The notes under the pieces are model-generated. The model did no database searches. It saw only the letters and a program-made list of their open reading frames with translations, and was not told the origin of the DNA. From Snodgrassella gandavensis (lineage in GTDB: Bacteria > Pseudomonadota > Gammaproteobacteria > Burkholderiales > Neisseriaceae): DNA of 44,434 bases. A program made the translations under genes and the position numbers. Below, in pieces: positions 35,638-44,358 of the stretch. Location of the stretch: contig NZ_CAJZCE010000017.1 in NCBI RefSeq assembly GCF_914768025.1, positions 1 through 44,434 on the forward strand. Reading direction: 5' to 3'. Position 1 is the stretch's first letter. Every line of letters begins with the position of its first letter.

Positions 35638-35679
35638 ATACCGTCTGATAATTTTTTGCGCTATATCAGACGGTATTTT
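35638..35679 (+). repeat. Perfect 13-bp stem hairpin upstream of the DASS transporter
   Basis: ATACCGTCTGATA (35638-35650) pairs perfectly with 35664-35676 around a 13-nt loop, followed by TTTG. It lies in the leader region between divergent dnaK and the transporter. The CCGTCTGA core resembles neisserial DNA-uptake-sequence hairpins, but differs at the last positions. It may be an attenuator of the transporter gene. Confidence 0.6.
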
Positions 35680-35762
35680 GCAATAAGAGTTTACAATCAC
35701 TCTTAATATTAATGATTACTGTCTGGCTGTATCTATATCTTCATGATTTAGGAGTATGTTGT

Positions 35763-37253
35763 ATGCCTGTAAAAATTGGGTTTAAACCCATTCCCGCTGC
35801 CATAGCGCTGTTAATCAGCCTGATTATCTGGTTTGCCATACCGGTACCAGAAGGGGTTTCACCTCAGGCATGGCATTTATTGGCCATGTTTGTTGGCGTG
35901 ATTGCAGCCATCATTGGCAAAGCCATGCCAATTGGCGCGCTATCCATTATTGCCATTATGTTGGTGGCATTAACTGGTGTCACCGCAGAAACCCCCGACA
36001 TGGCCATGAAGGATGCCCTGAGCAGCTTCGGTAATTCGCTGATTTGGCTGATCGGTGTGGCTATCATGATTTCACGTGGTTTGTTAAAAACCGGCTTGGG
36101 TGCACGTGTTGGCTATCTGTTTATTGGTTTGTGGGGTAAACGCACCTTGGGTGTTGCCTATAGTCTGGCCGTAGTGGAATTGTTACTGGCTCCGGTTACA
36201 CCAAGTAATACAGCCCGTGGTGGTGGCATTATTCATCCAATCATGAAATCCATTGCATCCAGCTATGATTCTGACCCAGAAAAAGGTACAGAAAAGCGCA
36301 TGGGTAAATTTCTGGCACTAGTAAATTACCACGCCAATCCCATTAGCTCAATCATGTTTATTACTGCTACTGCGCCTAATCCATTAATTGTGGATCTTGT
36401 AGCCAAGGCAACAAACAATAATATTCATCTATCCTGGGGTACATGGGCACTGGCCATGTTATTGCCCGGTCTGGTAGCCATGTTCCTGATGCCACTGATT
36501 ATATATTGGATGTATCCGCCTGAAATCAAGCAGACTCCGAATGCGGTTGCATTTGCTAAAGAACGCCTGAAAGAACAAGGACCAATGACCCGTGATGAAA
36601 AAATCATGCTGGGTATTTTTGCAGTATTGCTGATTCTGTGGGCAGGTATTCCGGCCATGCTGTTGGGTAAATTCCTTGAGGTTGTCCCACCTGTCTTTAT
36701 GGTTGACCCAACCACTACCGCGTTCATTGGTTTATCACTATTATTGTTAACCGGTGTATTAAGCTGGGACGACATCCTAAAAGAAAAAAGTGCATGGGAT
36801 ACCATTACTTGGTTTGCTGCACTGGTAATGATGGCGACTTTCCTGAATAAACTGGGGCTGATTACTTGGTTCTCCGGTGTACTGGAAAGCAGTATTGGTA
36901 GTCTGGGTATGGGCTGGATGGGTGCATGTGCACTGTTATTACTGGCTTATATGTATGCACACTATATGTTTGCTAGTACCACCGCACATATCACAGCTAT
37001 GTTTGCTGCCTTCTATTCTGCTGGACTGGCACTGGGCGCACCTCCAATGCTGTTTGCACTAATGATGGCTGCCGCTTCCAGTATCATGATGACGCTTACC
37101 CATTACGCTACCGGTACTTCACCAGTGGTATTCGGTTCTGGCTATGTTACCTTGGGTGAATGGTGGAAAGTTGGTTTCATCATGAGCGTAATTGAACTGA
37201 TGATATTTGTTGTTGTCGGTGGTATATGGTGGAAAGTTCTGGGTTACTATTAA
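35763..37253 (+). CDS. DASS-family anion (dicarboxylate/citrate-type) transporter
   Basis: A 496-aa polytopic membrane protein of the divalent anion:Na+ symporter (SLC13) superfamily, closest in look to the plastid-type 2-oxoglutarate/malate translocators and bacterial CitT/YbhI. The substrate motifs VTPSNTARGG and THYATGTSPVVFGSGYV carry the conserved S-N-T and T-G-T-S-P residues at pseudo-symmetric positions. It probably imports or exchanges C4-C6 di/tricarboxylates. The ATG at 35763 is chosen because AGGAG lies ~7 nt before it; an in-frame ATG at 35712 has none. The gene ends in a good terminator. Exact substrate unknown. Confidence 0.9.
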   Translation: MPVKIGFKPIPAAIALLISLIIWFAIPVPEGVSPQAWHLLAMFVGVIAAIIGKAMPIGALSIIAIMLVALTGVTAETPDMAMKDALSSFGNSLIWLIGVAIMISRGLLKTGLGARVGYLFIGLWGKRTLGVAYSLAVVELLLAPVTPSNTARGGGIIHPIMKSIASSYDSDPEKGTEKRMGKFLALVNYHANPISSIMFITATAPNPLIVDLVAKATNNNIHLSWGTWALAMLLPGLVAMFLMPLIIYWMYPPEIKQTPNAVAFAKERLKEQGPMTRDEKIMLGIFAVLLILWAGIPAMLLGKFLEVVPPVFMVDPTTTAFIGLSLLLLTGVLSWDDILKEKSAWDTITWFAALVMMATFLNKLGLITWFSGVLESSIGSLGMGWMGACALLLLAYMYAHYMFASTTAHITAMFAAFYSAGLALGAPPMLFALMMAAASSIMMTLTHYATGTSPVVFGSGYVTLGEWWKVGFIMSVIELMIFVVVGGIWWKVLGYY

Positions 37254-37272
37254 TCTAGGTCTGTTCATCCTC

Positions 37273-37310
37273 ACAGGCTGCCAGAAAATATGGCAGCCTG
37301 TTTTGTTGTT
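37273..37310 (+). terminator. Terminator of the DASS transporter gene
   Basis: An 11-bp stem, ACAGGCTGCCA (37273-37283) with 37291-37301, a 7-nt loop and a TTTTGTTGTT tail. Confidence 0.88.
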
Positions 37311-37383
37311 TAAAATCAAATTCAATGGTTTTAACAGGAATTTCACTTGTTGCTTCTGTCTGGGATCGGTTATGATGCATTGC

Positions 37384-37501
37384 CTTAAGGGAGTAGTTGC
37401 ACAGGTGGTTTTTCCAGTACCTGTGGTTACGGTCAACATATTTGCAGCATTTGCTGTATGGTCGTAACGTCTGACCAAATGGTGGATTAACGAGACTTGA
37501 G
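37384..37501 (+). promoter_or_regulatory. yybP-ykoY-type manganese riboswitch
   Basis: The conserved pieces appear in order: GGGAGTAG in the 5' strand, a variable hairpin (CACAGGT with ACCTGTG), GTTACG and GTCAACATA, then CGTAAC, GTCTGACC and ACGAGAC. P1 forms from CTTAAG (37384-37389) and CTTGAG (37496-37501). These are signature elements of the Mn2+-sensing yybP-ykoY family, which commonly controls Mn exporters such as the UPF0016 gene just downstream. Confidence 0.85.
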
Positions 37502-37512
37502 ACAGGATAAAA

Positions 37513-37558
37513 CCGCTATGGCGGGCGTTTTATCATGTCTTTTGTCTTTAAGCCCGCC
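37513..37558 (+). promoter_or_regulatory. Mutually exclusive hairpins, candidate riboswitch expression platform
   Basis: GGCGGGC (37520-37526) can pair either, in part, with CCGC (37513-37516), giving a hairpin followed after GCG by TTTTATC, or fully with GCCCGCC (37552-37558). The two structures exclude each other and lie between the riboswitch and the gene start at 37574. Confidence 0.5.
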
Positions 37559-37573
37559 AACGGTATTCTAAAA

Positions 37574-38143
37574 ATGATTCATGCTTTTCTGTCTTCTGTT
37601 ATACCAGTCGCTTTGGCTGAAATTGGTGACAAAACTCAATTACTGACTTTATTTCTTGCTACCCGCTTTGCACGAAAATATGCCATTATCGCCGGTATGC
37701 TATGTGCTACCCTGCTTAATCATATTGTTTCTGCTTGGTTTGGGGTTGAAGTAGCGCGTTTTTTTACGCCCCAATTAATGGGCTGGGTAGTTGGGTTCAG
37801 TTTTCTGGTAGTTGGCTTATGGCTGTTAAAACCAGATAAAGATGATGGGGTCGATACCCGTTTTATGCGCTATGGTCCATTTGTGGCTACAGCAGTATTG
37901 TTTTTTCTGGCAGAAGTAGGAGATAAAACCCAAATCGCCACAATATTACTGGCCGCTCAATATCGTGATTTGTACTCAGTAGTGTTGGGCAGTACCGTAG
38001 GCTTATTATTGGCTAATGTTCCAGTGATATTTTTTGGCAACTGGCTGATGCAACGCTTACCTCTCAATCGAATCCGCATAGGTGCCTGTTTCTTGTTTTG
38101 TCTTTTAGGTATCATTACCCTGATACAGACATGGTTAAACTAA
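37574..38143 (+). CDS. UPF0016/GDT1 family manganese exporter
   Basis: A 189-aa membrane protein of the GDT1/TMEM165/MneA family. It has the two repeated cation-binding motifs, LAEIGDKTQ near the N-terminus and LAEVGDKTQ in the second half, each in a three-helix repeat. Family members export Mn2+ (some move Ca2+). The start at 37574 is chosen because family proteins begin about 12 residues before the first motif; an in-frame ATG at 37535 would lie inside the expression platform. A manganese riboswitch directly upstream strongly supports the Mn role. Confidence 0.93.
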   Translation: MIHAFLSSVIPVALAEIGDKTQLLTLFLATRFARKYAIIAGMLCATLLNHIVSAWFGVEVARFFTPQLMGWVVGFSFLVVGLWLLKPDKDDGVDTRFMRYGPFVATAVLFFLAEVGDKTQIATILLAAQYRDLYSVVLGSTVGLLLANVPVIFFGNWLMQRLPLNRIRIGACFLFCLLGIITLIQTWLN

Positions 38144-38198
38144 AATATCAGGCATGACTGAGCAGATTGATTAATATTACCGGACTCATCAAAATACC

Positions 38199-38759
38199 AT
38201 GCAAAAACAGTTAAAACGCTGTGACTGGGTTAAAGCAGATCCTCTCTATCAGCATTATCATGATAATGAATGGGGGCAGGTGCAGAAAGACGGACAAAAG
38301 CTGTTTGAAAAAATCTGTCTGGAAGGCCAGCAGGCCGGCTTATCATGGATTACCGTGTTAAAAAAACGCGATGAATACCGGCGCTGTTTTTACAATTTTG
38401 ATCCACATAAAATTATTACCATCACAGATATCAAACCATTACTACAAAATCCGGGATTGATTCGCCATCCGGCTAAATTGCAGGCCATTATAAATAACGC
38501 CCACGCCTATCTCTCCATGCAGCGGCATGGAGAGGATTTTGCCCGTTTTATCTGGTCGTTTGTCAATCATCAACCAGTTATCAATCACTATAAACTTTTA
38601 TCTGAAGTGCCAGCCCAGACAAAAGTCAGCGCTGCCATGTCCAAAGCGTTAAAAAAACGCGGCTTCAGCTTTGTCGGACCTACTACTTGCTATGCATTCA
38701 TGCAATCAATGGGACTAGTAAATGATCATTTAACTAGCTGTTTTTGTGCTCAGCATTAA
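38199..38759 (+). CDS. tag: DNA-3-methyladenine glycosylase I
   Basis: A 186-aa Tag enzyme of usual length. C8 and H21 near the N-terminus and H177/C181 at the C-terminus match the zinc snap of E. coli Tag in type and spacing. Typical motifs are YHDNEWG, EKICLEGQQAGLSWITVLKKRDEYR and the C-terminal VGPTTCYAFMQSMGLVNDH. It removes 3-methyladenine from alkylated DNA. It stands alone, 55 nt after the exporter gene, with no terminator between, so read-through is possible. Confidence 0.95.
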   Translation: MQKQLKRCDWVKADPLYQHYHDNEWGQVQKDGQKLFEKICLEGQQAGLSWITVLKKRDEYRRCFYNFDPHKIITITDIKPLLQNPGLIRHPAKLQAIINNAHAYLSMQRHGEDFARFIWSFVNHQPVINHYKLLSEVPAQTKVSAAMSKALKKRGFSFVGPTTCYAFMQSMGLVNDHLTSCFCAQH

Positions 38760-39013
38760 AAAAGCCAGTTTGTACACATCATCATATCATCAGAATAAAC
38801 TCAACATTCAACCGCAATAAATACACAAATTAAAAAATCATATGCAAACAATAAAAGCTGCGATAAAAAGCATAAGCACAGTAAATAATTTGTCGTACAA
38901 TCAGATCCCTTGATGGAATATACAGATTTATTAATTAATTAACCTAATCAGGGTAGTTAATCTATTTGTTTTTATTGTTTAATAGTTTAGTTTAGACCCA
39001 ATGAGCCATTGCC

Positions 39014-39655
39014 ATGCAAAACAAGTTCAGACTTGGTCTTTATTTTAGTGTCTGCGTACTGTTATCAGGTTATTTAACCCCAGTTTTGGCTGAAGATAAA
39101 ACAGCAGCATCTGCGGCTAGCGAACCTGCGCCGATAACTTGGTATGCATGCCCGCTGGCAAATAATCATGTCAGCTACACAACTAAACCATTAGATGTTC
39201 AATGCCAGATTGCCAAACATCCGCCCACAGACAGCGATGATTTAAAAAAACATTCTCTGGAAAATCAGAATGCTCCCGGCTTAGAGCAGTTACAACGTCT
39301 CTGGTATAGTGCTGAATTTGGTCGTGACAGCGATTTAATGAAAGTACCGCCAACACCTAAAATGGGTATTTTGCTGCGCCAGCAAACACCCAAACCAGAT
39401 ACCACCACTGCAATTAAAAATAAAAATAACGCGGCTACAGTACCAGCAAAAATAATTGTAGTACCCAAATTAACCCCAAAGCAGCTAGTACAACGTGATA
39501 TTACCAGTGAACAACGTGCGCTAGCGACAGCTCAGCAGCAACTGCGTCGAGCACAAAAACAAGGCATTGTTGCCCAAATTCAGCGCTGGCAGCAAAATGT
39601 CACCGACCGTCAGGCCAATATCCGCGTATTGAAACAAGAGTTAAGCCGATACTAA
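39014..39655 (+). CDS. Exported coiled-coil protein of unknown function
   Basis: A 213-aa secreted protein with a cleavable signal peptide (likely cut after V-L-A, residue 27). The N-terminal mature part has two cysteines (YACPLANN, DVQCQIAKH), which could form a disulfide; the middle is Pro/Thr-rich and the last ~60 residues form a Gln-rich coiled coil (EQRALATAQQQLRRAQKQ). I do not recognise the family. It is monocistronic and lies after a 254-nt AT-rich region that probably contains its promoter. A periplasmic structural or envelope role is plausible. Confidence 0.75.
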   Translation: MQNKFRLGLYFSVCVLLSGYLTPVLAEDKTAASAASEPAPITWYACPLANNHVSYTTKPLDVQCQIAKHPPTDSDDLKKHSLENQNAPGLEQLQRLWYSAEFGRDSDLMKVPPTPKMGILLRQQTPKPDTTTAIKNKNNAATVPAKIIVVPKLTPKQLVQRDITSEQRALATAQQQLRRAQKQGIVAQIQRWQQNVTDRQANIRVLKQELSRY

Positions 39656-39701
39656 AAATAAACCAATAACCATATTTCAAAGTATAGGCAATAACCAGTA
39701 A

Positions 39702-40136
39702 TCAAACTTGTAGCCAGAACGTTACCGGTCCATCATTAACCAAAGAAACCTGCATATTTGCTGCAAAAATTCCAGTTTTAGTAATAAGCTGTTTTTGGCA
39801 CAACTCAACAAAATAATTATACAAACGATTAGCTTCAGCAGGCATTGCACCTTTAGTAAAACTTGGTCTCGTACCTTTTTTGGTATCAGCGGCAAGAGTA
39901 AATTGTGATACAACCAATAGCTGCCCATTCACCTGCTTAACATTCAAATTCATTTTATCATCCTGATCACTAAAAACCCGGTAACCAAGTACCTTGTCAC
40001 AAAGACGTTCAGCTTTTTGTTGATCATCACCCTGTTCAACACCTAACAGAATCAGCAGCCCATGTTCTATCTGGCCGACAATTTCAGCGTTTACACAGAC
40101 ACTGGCTTGTTTAACACGTTGTATTAATGCAATCAT
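39702..40136 (-). CDS. dtd: D-aminoacyl-tRNA deacylase
   Basis: A 144-aa DTD of standard length. It has the N-terminal QRVKQASV, the active-site [17 protein letters not shown] and the C-terminal [10 protein letters not shown] with the Gly-Pro motif that rejects L-amino acids. It hydrolyses D-amino acids from mischarged tRNAs. It is convergent with the exported protein gene and has no partner genes here. Confidence 0.97.
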   Translation of the reverse strand: MIALIQRVKQASVCVNAEIVGQIEHGLLILLGVEQGDDQQKAERLCDKVLGYRVFSDQDDKMNLNVKQVNGQLLVVSQFTLAADTKKGTRPSFTKGAMPAEANRLYNYFVELCQKQLITKTGIFAANMQVSLVNDGPVTFWLQV

Positions 40137-40280
40137 TGAATATCCTGTTTAAAATCTATCTAATTTTTTTAATTTCTTTCCCTTTAGACGATTATTCTAT
40201 CAGTACAGATTAAAAAAACACCATACAGGCAAGTAACCAAACACTATCCATCTGGTACCAATCAGAAAATCCAACCCAAT

Positions 40281-40312
40281 AAAAAACGCCTGCTTAAGTA
40301 CAGGCGTTTTTT
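40281..40312 (-). terminator. Terminator of the min-oxyR operon
   Basis: A 12-bp stem, AAAAAACGCCTG (40281-40292) with 40301-40312, and an 8-nt loop. It follows the oxyR stop by 17 nt on the minus strand, where the stem ends in a T6 run. Confidence 0.92.
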
Positions 40313-40328
40313 ATTATGACAATAAGGC

Positions 40329-41255
40329 TTAATCAAAATCATGAATAAACTGTACTCCGGTTAACCGCGAGGACAGAATAGCTGATTTAATCATGCGTAA
40401 GGCTTTGGGGCGAACAAAATTACGTCGCGAGGCCAATATTACACGTCGTTCTGGTGTCGGATTGGAAAAAGGAATAATACTGAATAACAGATGGTCATTT
40501 TCCGTTAATGCTGTAGCAGGCATCACGCTAATACCCAAACCACTGGCAACCATATGCCGAATAGTATTAATAGAACTTCCTTGAATACTATTCGACAAAC
40601 CCAAAATTTTCTGACGCGAAGCCAGTTCCTGACAGCTATCCAGTACATTATCACGCATACAATTACCCTCTGTAAGCAACAATACACGTTCTTCGCTCAG
40701 TTGTTTTGGCGTAACTTCGTCGAGCTGCTCAAAAGGATGACCTTTTGGAACAATAACAAAAAAAGGTTCATCATAGAGAGGGATGGTTTCCAGTCCCGTT
40801 TCATGAAACGGTTCAGCAGCCACAATTGCATCCAGAGCACCACGCTTGAGTGATTCCGTTAGCACATCAGTGTAATTTTCATCCAGTTGCAACGGCATTT
40901 CTGGTGCTAGCTGCCGCAATGACAAAATCAGTTTCGGTAATAAATAAGGTGCAATTGTAAAAATTAGCCCAAGCTTAAATATCCCTTCCAGCTCGCTTTG
41001 TTCCTGATTTGCCATTAGCTTGATACGATCAGCTTCCTCAAGCACCCGACGTGCCTGTAGCACAATTCGCTGGCCGGCTTCAGTTGTCATGACTTCATTA
41101 CTGCTGCGGTCAAATAATGTCAGTCCTAACTCTTCTTCCAGCTTCTTAATTGCAATAGATAAAGTAGGTTGGCTCACAAAACATCGTTGGGCCGCACGTC
41201 CAAAATGTTTTTCCTGAGCTACAGCCACAATATAGCGCAATTCAGTCAGCGTCAT
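40329..41255 (-). CDS. oxyR: Hydrogen peroxide sensor OxyR
   Basis: A 308-aa LysR-family regulator. The N-terminal helix-turn-helix reads [27 protein letters not shown], and the redox pair falls at C199 (GNCMRD) and C208 (LDSCQE), the same numbering as E. coli OxyR. Peroxide forms a disulfide between them and activates catalase and peroxidase genes. The start overlaps the minE end by 14 nt, so the sensor is translated from the cell-division operon. This minCDE-oxyR order is typical of Neisseria and is a good family marker. Confidence 0.97.
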   Translation of the reverse strand: MTLTELRYIVAVAQEKHFGRAAQRCFVSQPTLSIAIKKLEEELGLTLFDRSSNEVMTTEAGQRIVLQARRVLEEADRIKLMANQEQSELEGIFKLGLIFTIAPYLLPKLILSLRQLAPEMPLQLDENYTDVLTESLKRGALDAIVAAEPFHETGLETIPLYDEPFFVIVPKGHPFEQLDEVTPKQLSEERVLLLTEGNCMRDNVLDSCQELASRQKILGLSNSIQGSSINTIRHMVASGLGISVMPATALTENDHLLFSIIPFSNPTPERRVILASRRNFVRPKALRMIKSAILSSRLTGVQFIHDFD

Positions 41256-41520
41256 TCACTGGCCTTTTCTTACCTGTTTCCGGTAAGGTAATATTGAGTG
41301 CCAATACATCCATACCATCTTTCTTTTCCTGAGTAATCTGAATATCATTCAAAGACACATGAACATATTTTGACAACACTTCCAATAGCTCTTTTCGCAG
41401 TGTAGGCAAATAATCCGGCGTTTGTGTAGCACGCTCTTGCGCAATAATAATCTGCAAGCGGTCGCGTGCCATCTGAGCGGATTGTTGCTTCTTGCCAAAA
41501 AGAAAATCCATTATAGACAT
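41242..41520 (-). CDS. minE: Cell division topological specificity factor MinE
   Basis: A 92-aa MinE. The N-terminal [21 protein letters not shown] holds the membrane-targeting and anti-MinCD helix, followed by LQIIIAQER and the dimerising C-terminal beta domain. It stimulates the MinD ATPase and confines MinC to the poles. It begins 3 nt after the minD stop and overlaps oxyR. Confidence 0.97.
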   Translation of the reverse strand: MSIMDFLFGKKQQSAQMARDRLQIIIAQERATQTPDYLPTLRKELLEVLSKYVHVSLNDIQITQEKKDGMDVLALNITLPETGKKRPVNDAD

Positions 41521-41523
41521 GGC

Positions 41524-42339
41524 TTAACCTCCAAATAGGCGCTTGAGAAAGCCTTTTTTCTCAGCATCCAGAAAGCGGATTGGACGGTCTTCACCCAACA
41601 GGCGCGCCACCACGTCTTCATACGCGTCAGCAGCCACAGAATTCTCCTGCAAAATAACAGGCGTACCCGAATTAGAAGCCTGTAGCACATTTTGTGATTC
41701 AGGAATCACACCAATCAAAGGAATGCGCAAAATATCCTGAATATCCTGAACCGACAGCATTTCACCTTTTTCTACCCGTTCAGGCGAGTAACGCGTAATC
41801 AGTAAATGTTCTTTTACCGGAGCGCTATTCGTTTCAGCACGACGGGATTTGCTGGATAAAATCCCCAAAATACGATCAGAATCCCGTACACTGGAAATTT
41901 CCGGATTGGTGGTTACAATAGCTTCATCTGCAAAGTACAAAGCCATCAGAGCACCCTGCTCAATACCCGCCGGTGAATCACAGACCACGTAGTCGAAGCC
42001 CATCTTGCCAGTCAGGTCTTTTAAAACCTTTTCCACCCCATCCCGAGTAAGCGCATCCTTATCACGAGTTTGCGAGGCAGGTAAAACATAAAGATTGTCG
42101 CAGTGCTTATCCTTGATTAACGCCTGATTAAGAGTAGCTTCATTCTGGATAACATTAATCAGGTCATAAACCACACGGCGCTCACAACCCATAATCAAAT
42201 CCAGATTACGCAAGCCTACGTCAAAATCAATTACCGCAGTTTTATGGCCGGCTAAAGCCAAACCTGTTGAAATGCTGGCACTGGTCGTGGTTTTACCAAC
42301 CCCACCTTTACCTGACGTCACCACAATAATCTTTGCCAC
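41524..42339 (-). CDS. minD: Septum-site determining ATPase MinD
   Basis: A 271-aa deviant Walker A ATPase with SGKGGVGKTT at residues ~9-18, FDVGLRNLDLIMGCERR and a C-terminal amphipathic membrane anchor (KKGFLKRLFGG). The start is GTG at 42339, giving the standard N-terminus AKIIVVTSGKGG and the usual length; AAAGGAA lies ~8 nt upstream. A longer frame from 42372 adds 11 residues without support. It oscillates with MinE and recruits MinC. Confidence 0.97.
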   Translation of the reverse strand: MAKIIVVTSGKGGVGKTTTSASISTGLALAGHKTAVIDFDVGLRNLDLIMGCERRVVYDLINVIQNEATLNQALIKDKHCDNLYVLPASQTRDKDALTRDGVEKVLKDLTGKMGFDYVVCDSPAGIEQGALMALYFADEAIVTTNPEISSVRDSDRILGILSSKSRRAETNSAPVKEHLLITRYSPERVEKGEMLSVQDIQDILRIPLIGVIPESQNVLQASNSGTPVILQENSVAADAYEDVVARLLGEDRPIRFLDAEKKGFLKRLFGG

Positions 42340-42422
42340 AATTAAATTCCTTTTGTTATATAAATGAATCAATCAATACATTCACAAATCAGCAACACAT
42401 AAAGTTCATGAGTCTGAATAAA

Positions 42423-43166
42423 TTAATTTGCCTGAATCGCACTGAGTACCAGCCGGTCATTTTGCAGAAAAATCTGCACCGCGTGACGATCCAGATGTGC
42501 CGGTAACTGTTGATCAAAAATACGATAAATACCTGCCACAGATACAAGTTCAGCCTGCATAGACTGGGCAAAAATACGAGTATCCTTATTACCCGCTGCG
42601 CCAGCTAAAGCCCGGCCGCGTAAAGGGCCATAAATATGAATATTGCCATCAGCAATGATTTCCGCGCCTTCGCTAACCAGCCCCAGAACAATCAAATCAG
42701 ATTTTTCCGCATAAACCTGCTGCCCGGTACGAATCGTACGGTCAATAACCAGTGTTGGCAGAGCATTTGTGGCAACTGACGAAATAATTTTTTCATTATT
42801 AACATTTGCCGCTTGTGGAGACAGTGCCTCGGCTACAGCTTTAACCCGTGTATTAGCCTGCTCTTCCGGCAAAATACTAAAAGCTATATTTTGTTGTTTA
42901 GCCAAACTGGCCCATACTGCATCAGAATGACGAACAGCTATAATACGCAAATGATATCGTGCAAACAGCGCAATCAACTTTCCCAAATCCACTGTTGCCG
43001 GATTGGCAAGATTTTGCAGATCCAGAGTAAAAGGCATATTACGTAAATTACCAAAACGTTCTGCCCGTTGCTTTAATTCATAGTTAATCAAAGTCAGGTC
43101 ATCAGTCAGTAACTGTACTGATAGTGCATCCAGACGCGCGGATTTCACATTAAAAGCAGCTTTCAT
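42423..43166 (-). CDS. minC: Septum-site determining protein MinC
   Basis: A 247-aa FtsZ inhibitor. The N-terminal domain (1-~105) is followed by a linker and the C-terminal beta-helix with VRSGQQVYAEKSDL-like sequence (here IRTGQQVYAEKSDLIVLG), then GNIHIYGPLRGRALAGAAG. It is the first gene of minC-minD-minE-oxyR, with 83 nt to minD. It blocks FtsZ rings away from mid-cell. Confidence 0.97.
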   Translation of the reverse strand: MKAAFNVKSARLDALSVQLLTDDLTLINYELKQRAERFGNLRNMPFTLDLQNLANPATVDLGKLIALFARYHLRIIAVRHSDAVWASLAKQQNIAFSILPEEQANTRVKAVAEALSPQAANVNNEKIISSVATNALPTLVIDRTIRTGQQVYAEKSDLIVLGLVSEGAEIIADGNIHIYGPLRGRALAGAAGNKDTRIFAQSMQAELVSVAGIYRIFDQQLPAHLDRHAVQIFLQNDRLVLSAIQAN

Positions 43167-43300
43167 TAACGTGTTTGCCCAAGTAAATTATGATTAGAAT
43201 ATAGAGTAAGTACCGAAGTGTACCGTTTTGATTAAGCGGCTTCAATTACAACCCATGACCTTAAACAAAATAATCACTCTTTAGCCGAGAAAAATTGATA

Positions 43301-44212
43301 ATGACTGACACCTTTACCAAATCCACTCAACCAACAAAATCATATATACCACGAATAAATATCATCGGTACCGGTAAAGTTGCTTCAACACTGGCCATCA
43401 TCTGGCATCAAAGTGGGCAAATCAATATACAGGCAGCCTGGAACCGCAGTTTTACAGCAGCACAGCATCTTAAGAACCACATACCGCATATTCAGCTTCA
43501 CCAACAGCTAAATACCTTACCACCCGCAGATATCATAGCCATAGGTGTCAGTGATCAGGCCATAGAAACAATTAGCCAACAAATTAATCAGGCAGATTGG
43601 ATAACAGCCAGCACATTAATACTTCATTTTAGCGGAGCATTAAATAGCAAAGTATTAATGTCAAACAAACAGAAAGCATTAACTGGTTCATTACATCCAG
43701 TATTTGCTTTTGCCTCAATCGAAACAGCAATGAATACATTGGCCGGCCATCTGTGCGCCATAGAAGGTGATAGTGCAGCATTACCTCTATTACAACAGCT
43801 AGCACAGGCGGCAAACCTAAACAGTTTCAGTATTGATTCTGCTCAAAAAAATCGCTATCACGCAGCACTTTCCATCAGTGCTAATTTTTTAGTCACATTA
43901 AATGCTTATGCACGCAATATATTAACTTCCCTATCCTTACCGCAAGATTTAGCAGAAAAACTGGTCAACCAGCTAATGCAGCAAAATCTGAATCAGCTGC
44001 AAATAATGTCACCAACAGAAGCATTAACCGGCCCGATAAAACGAGGCGACAGCAACACAATCGCTCACCATTGGCAAGCATTAAATTCTTCAGAGCAGGC
44101 AGTTTATAAAGCACTGGCAGAACAAACTTTAAACTTAACCACATTAAGCAGCGACAAACACCAACAGATACTGCAAATAATTTCAACAACAGATACTAAG
44201 CCATTAAAGTAA
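43301..44212 (+). CDS. Rossmann-like and DUF2520 domain protein
   Basis: A 303-aa protein with an N-terminal NAD(P)-binding Rossmann domain (INIIGTGKVASTLA, about 22-35) and a helical C-terminal DUF2520 domain with SLHPVFAFAS, YHAALSISANFLVTL and a GPIKRGDSNTI motif. The layout is that of ProC-like or ketopantoate-reductase-like dehydrogenases, but the substrate is not established. The ATG at 43301 is preferred over the TTG two codons upstream. It is divergent from minC and precedes an rRNA operon. Confidence 0.88.
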   Translation: MTDTFTKSTQPTKSYIPRINIIGTGKVASTLAIIWHQSGQINIQAAWNRSFTAAQHLKNHIPHIQLHQQLNTLPPADIIAIGVSDQAIETISQQINQADWITASTLILHFSGALNSKVLMSNKQKALTGSLHPVFAFASIETAMNTLAGHLCAIEGDSAALPLLQQLAQAANLNSFSIDSAQKNRYHAALSISANFLVTLNAYARNILTSLSLPQDLAEKLVNQLMQQNLNQLQIMSPTEALTGPIKRGDSNTIAHHWQALNSSEQAVYKALAEQTLNLTTLSSDKHQQILQIISTTDTKPLK

Positions 44213-44280
44213 AAGAAATATATTAAGGTAGCTGCTTACACCGAAAACAATCTGAAACCAAGTGTCAAAAATAAATTATT

Positions 44281-44358
44281 TTAAAATCAATTTATTATTA
44301 ATTTATACAAAAATAAACGGAGGAAGTAGTTGACAGCGTTTTAGGTGAGGCGTATAGT
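44281..44358 (+). promoter_or_regulatory. rRNA operon promoter with UP-like element
   Basis: TTGACA (44330-44335), a 17-nt spacer and TATAGT (44353-44358) form a near-consensus promoter. The 44281-44316 stretch is almost pure A/T, like an UP element. Confidence 0.85.
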
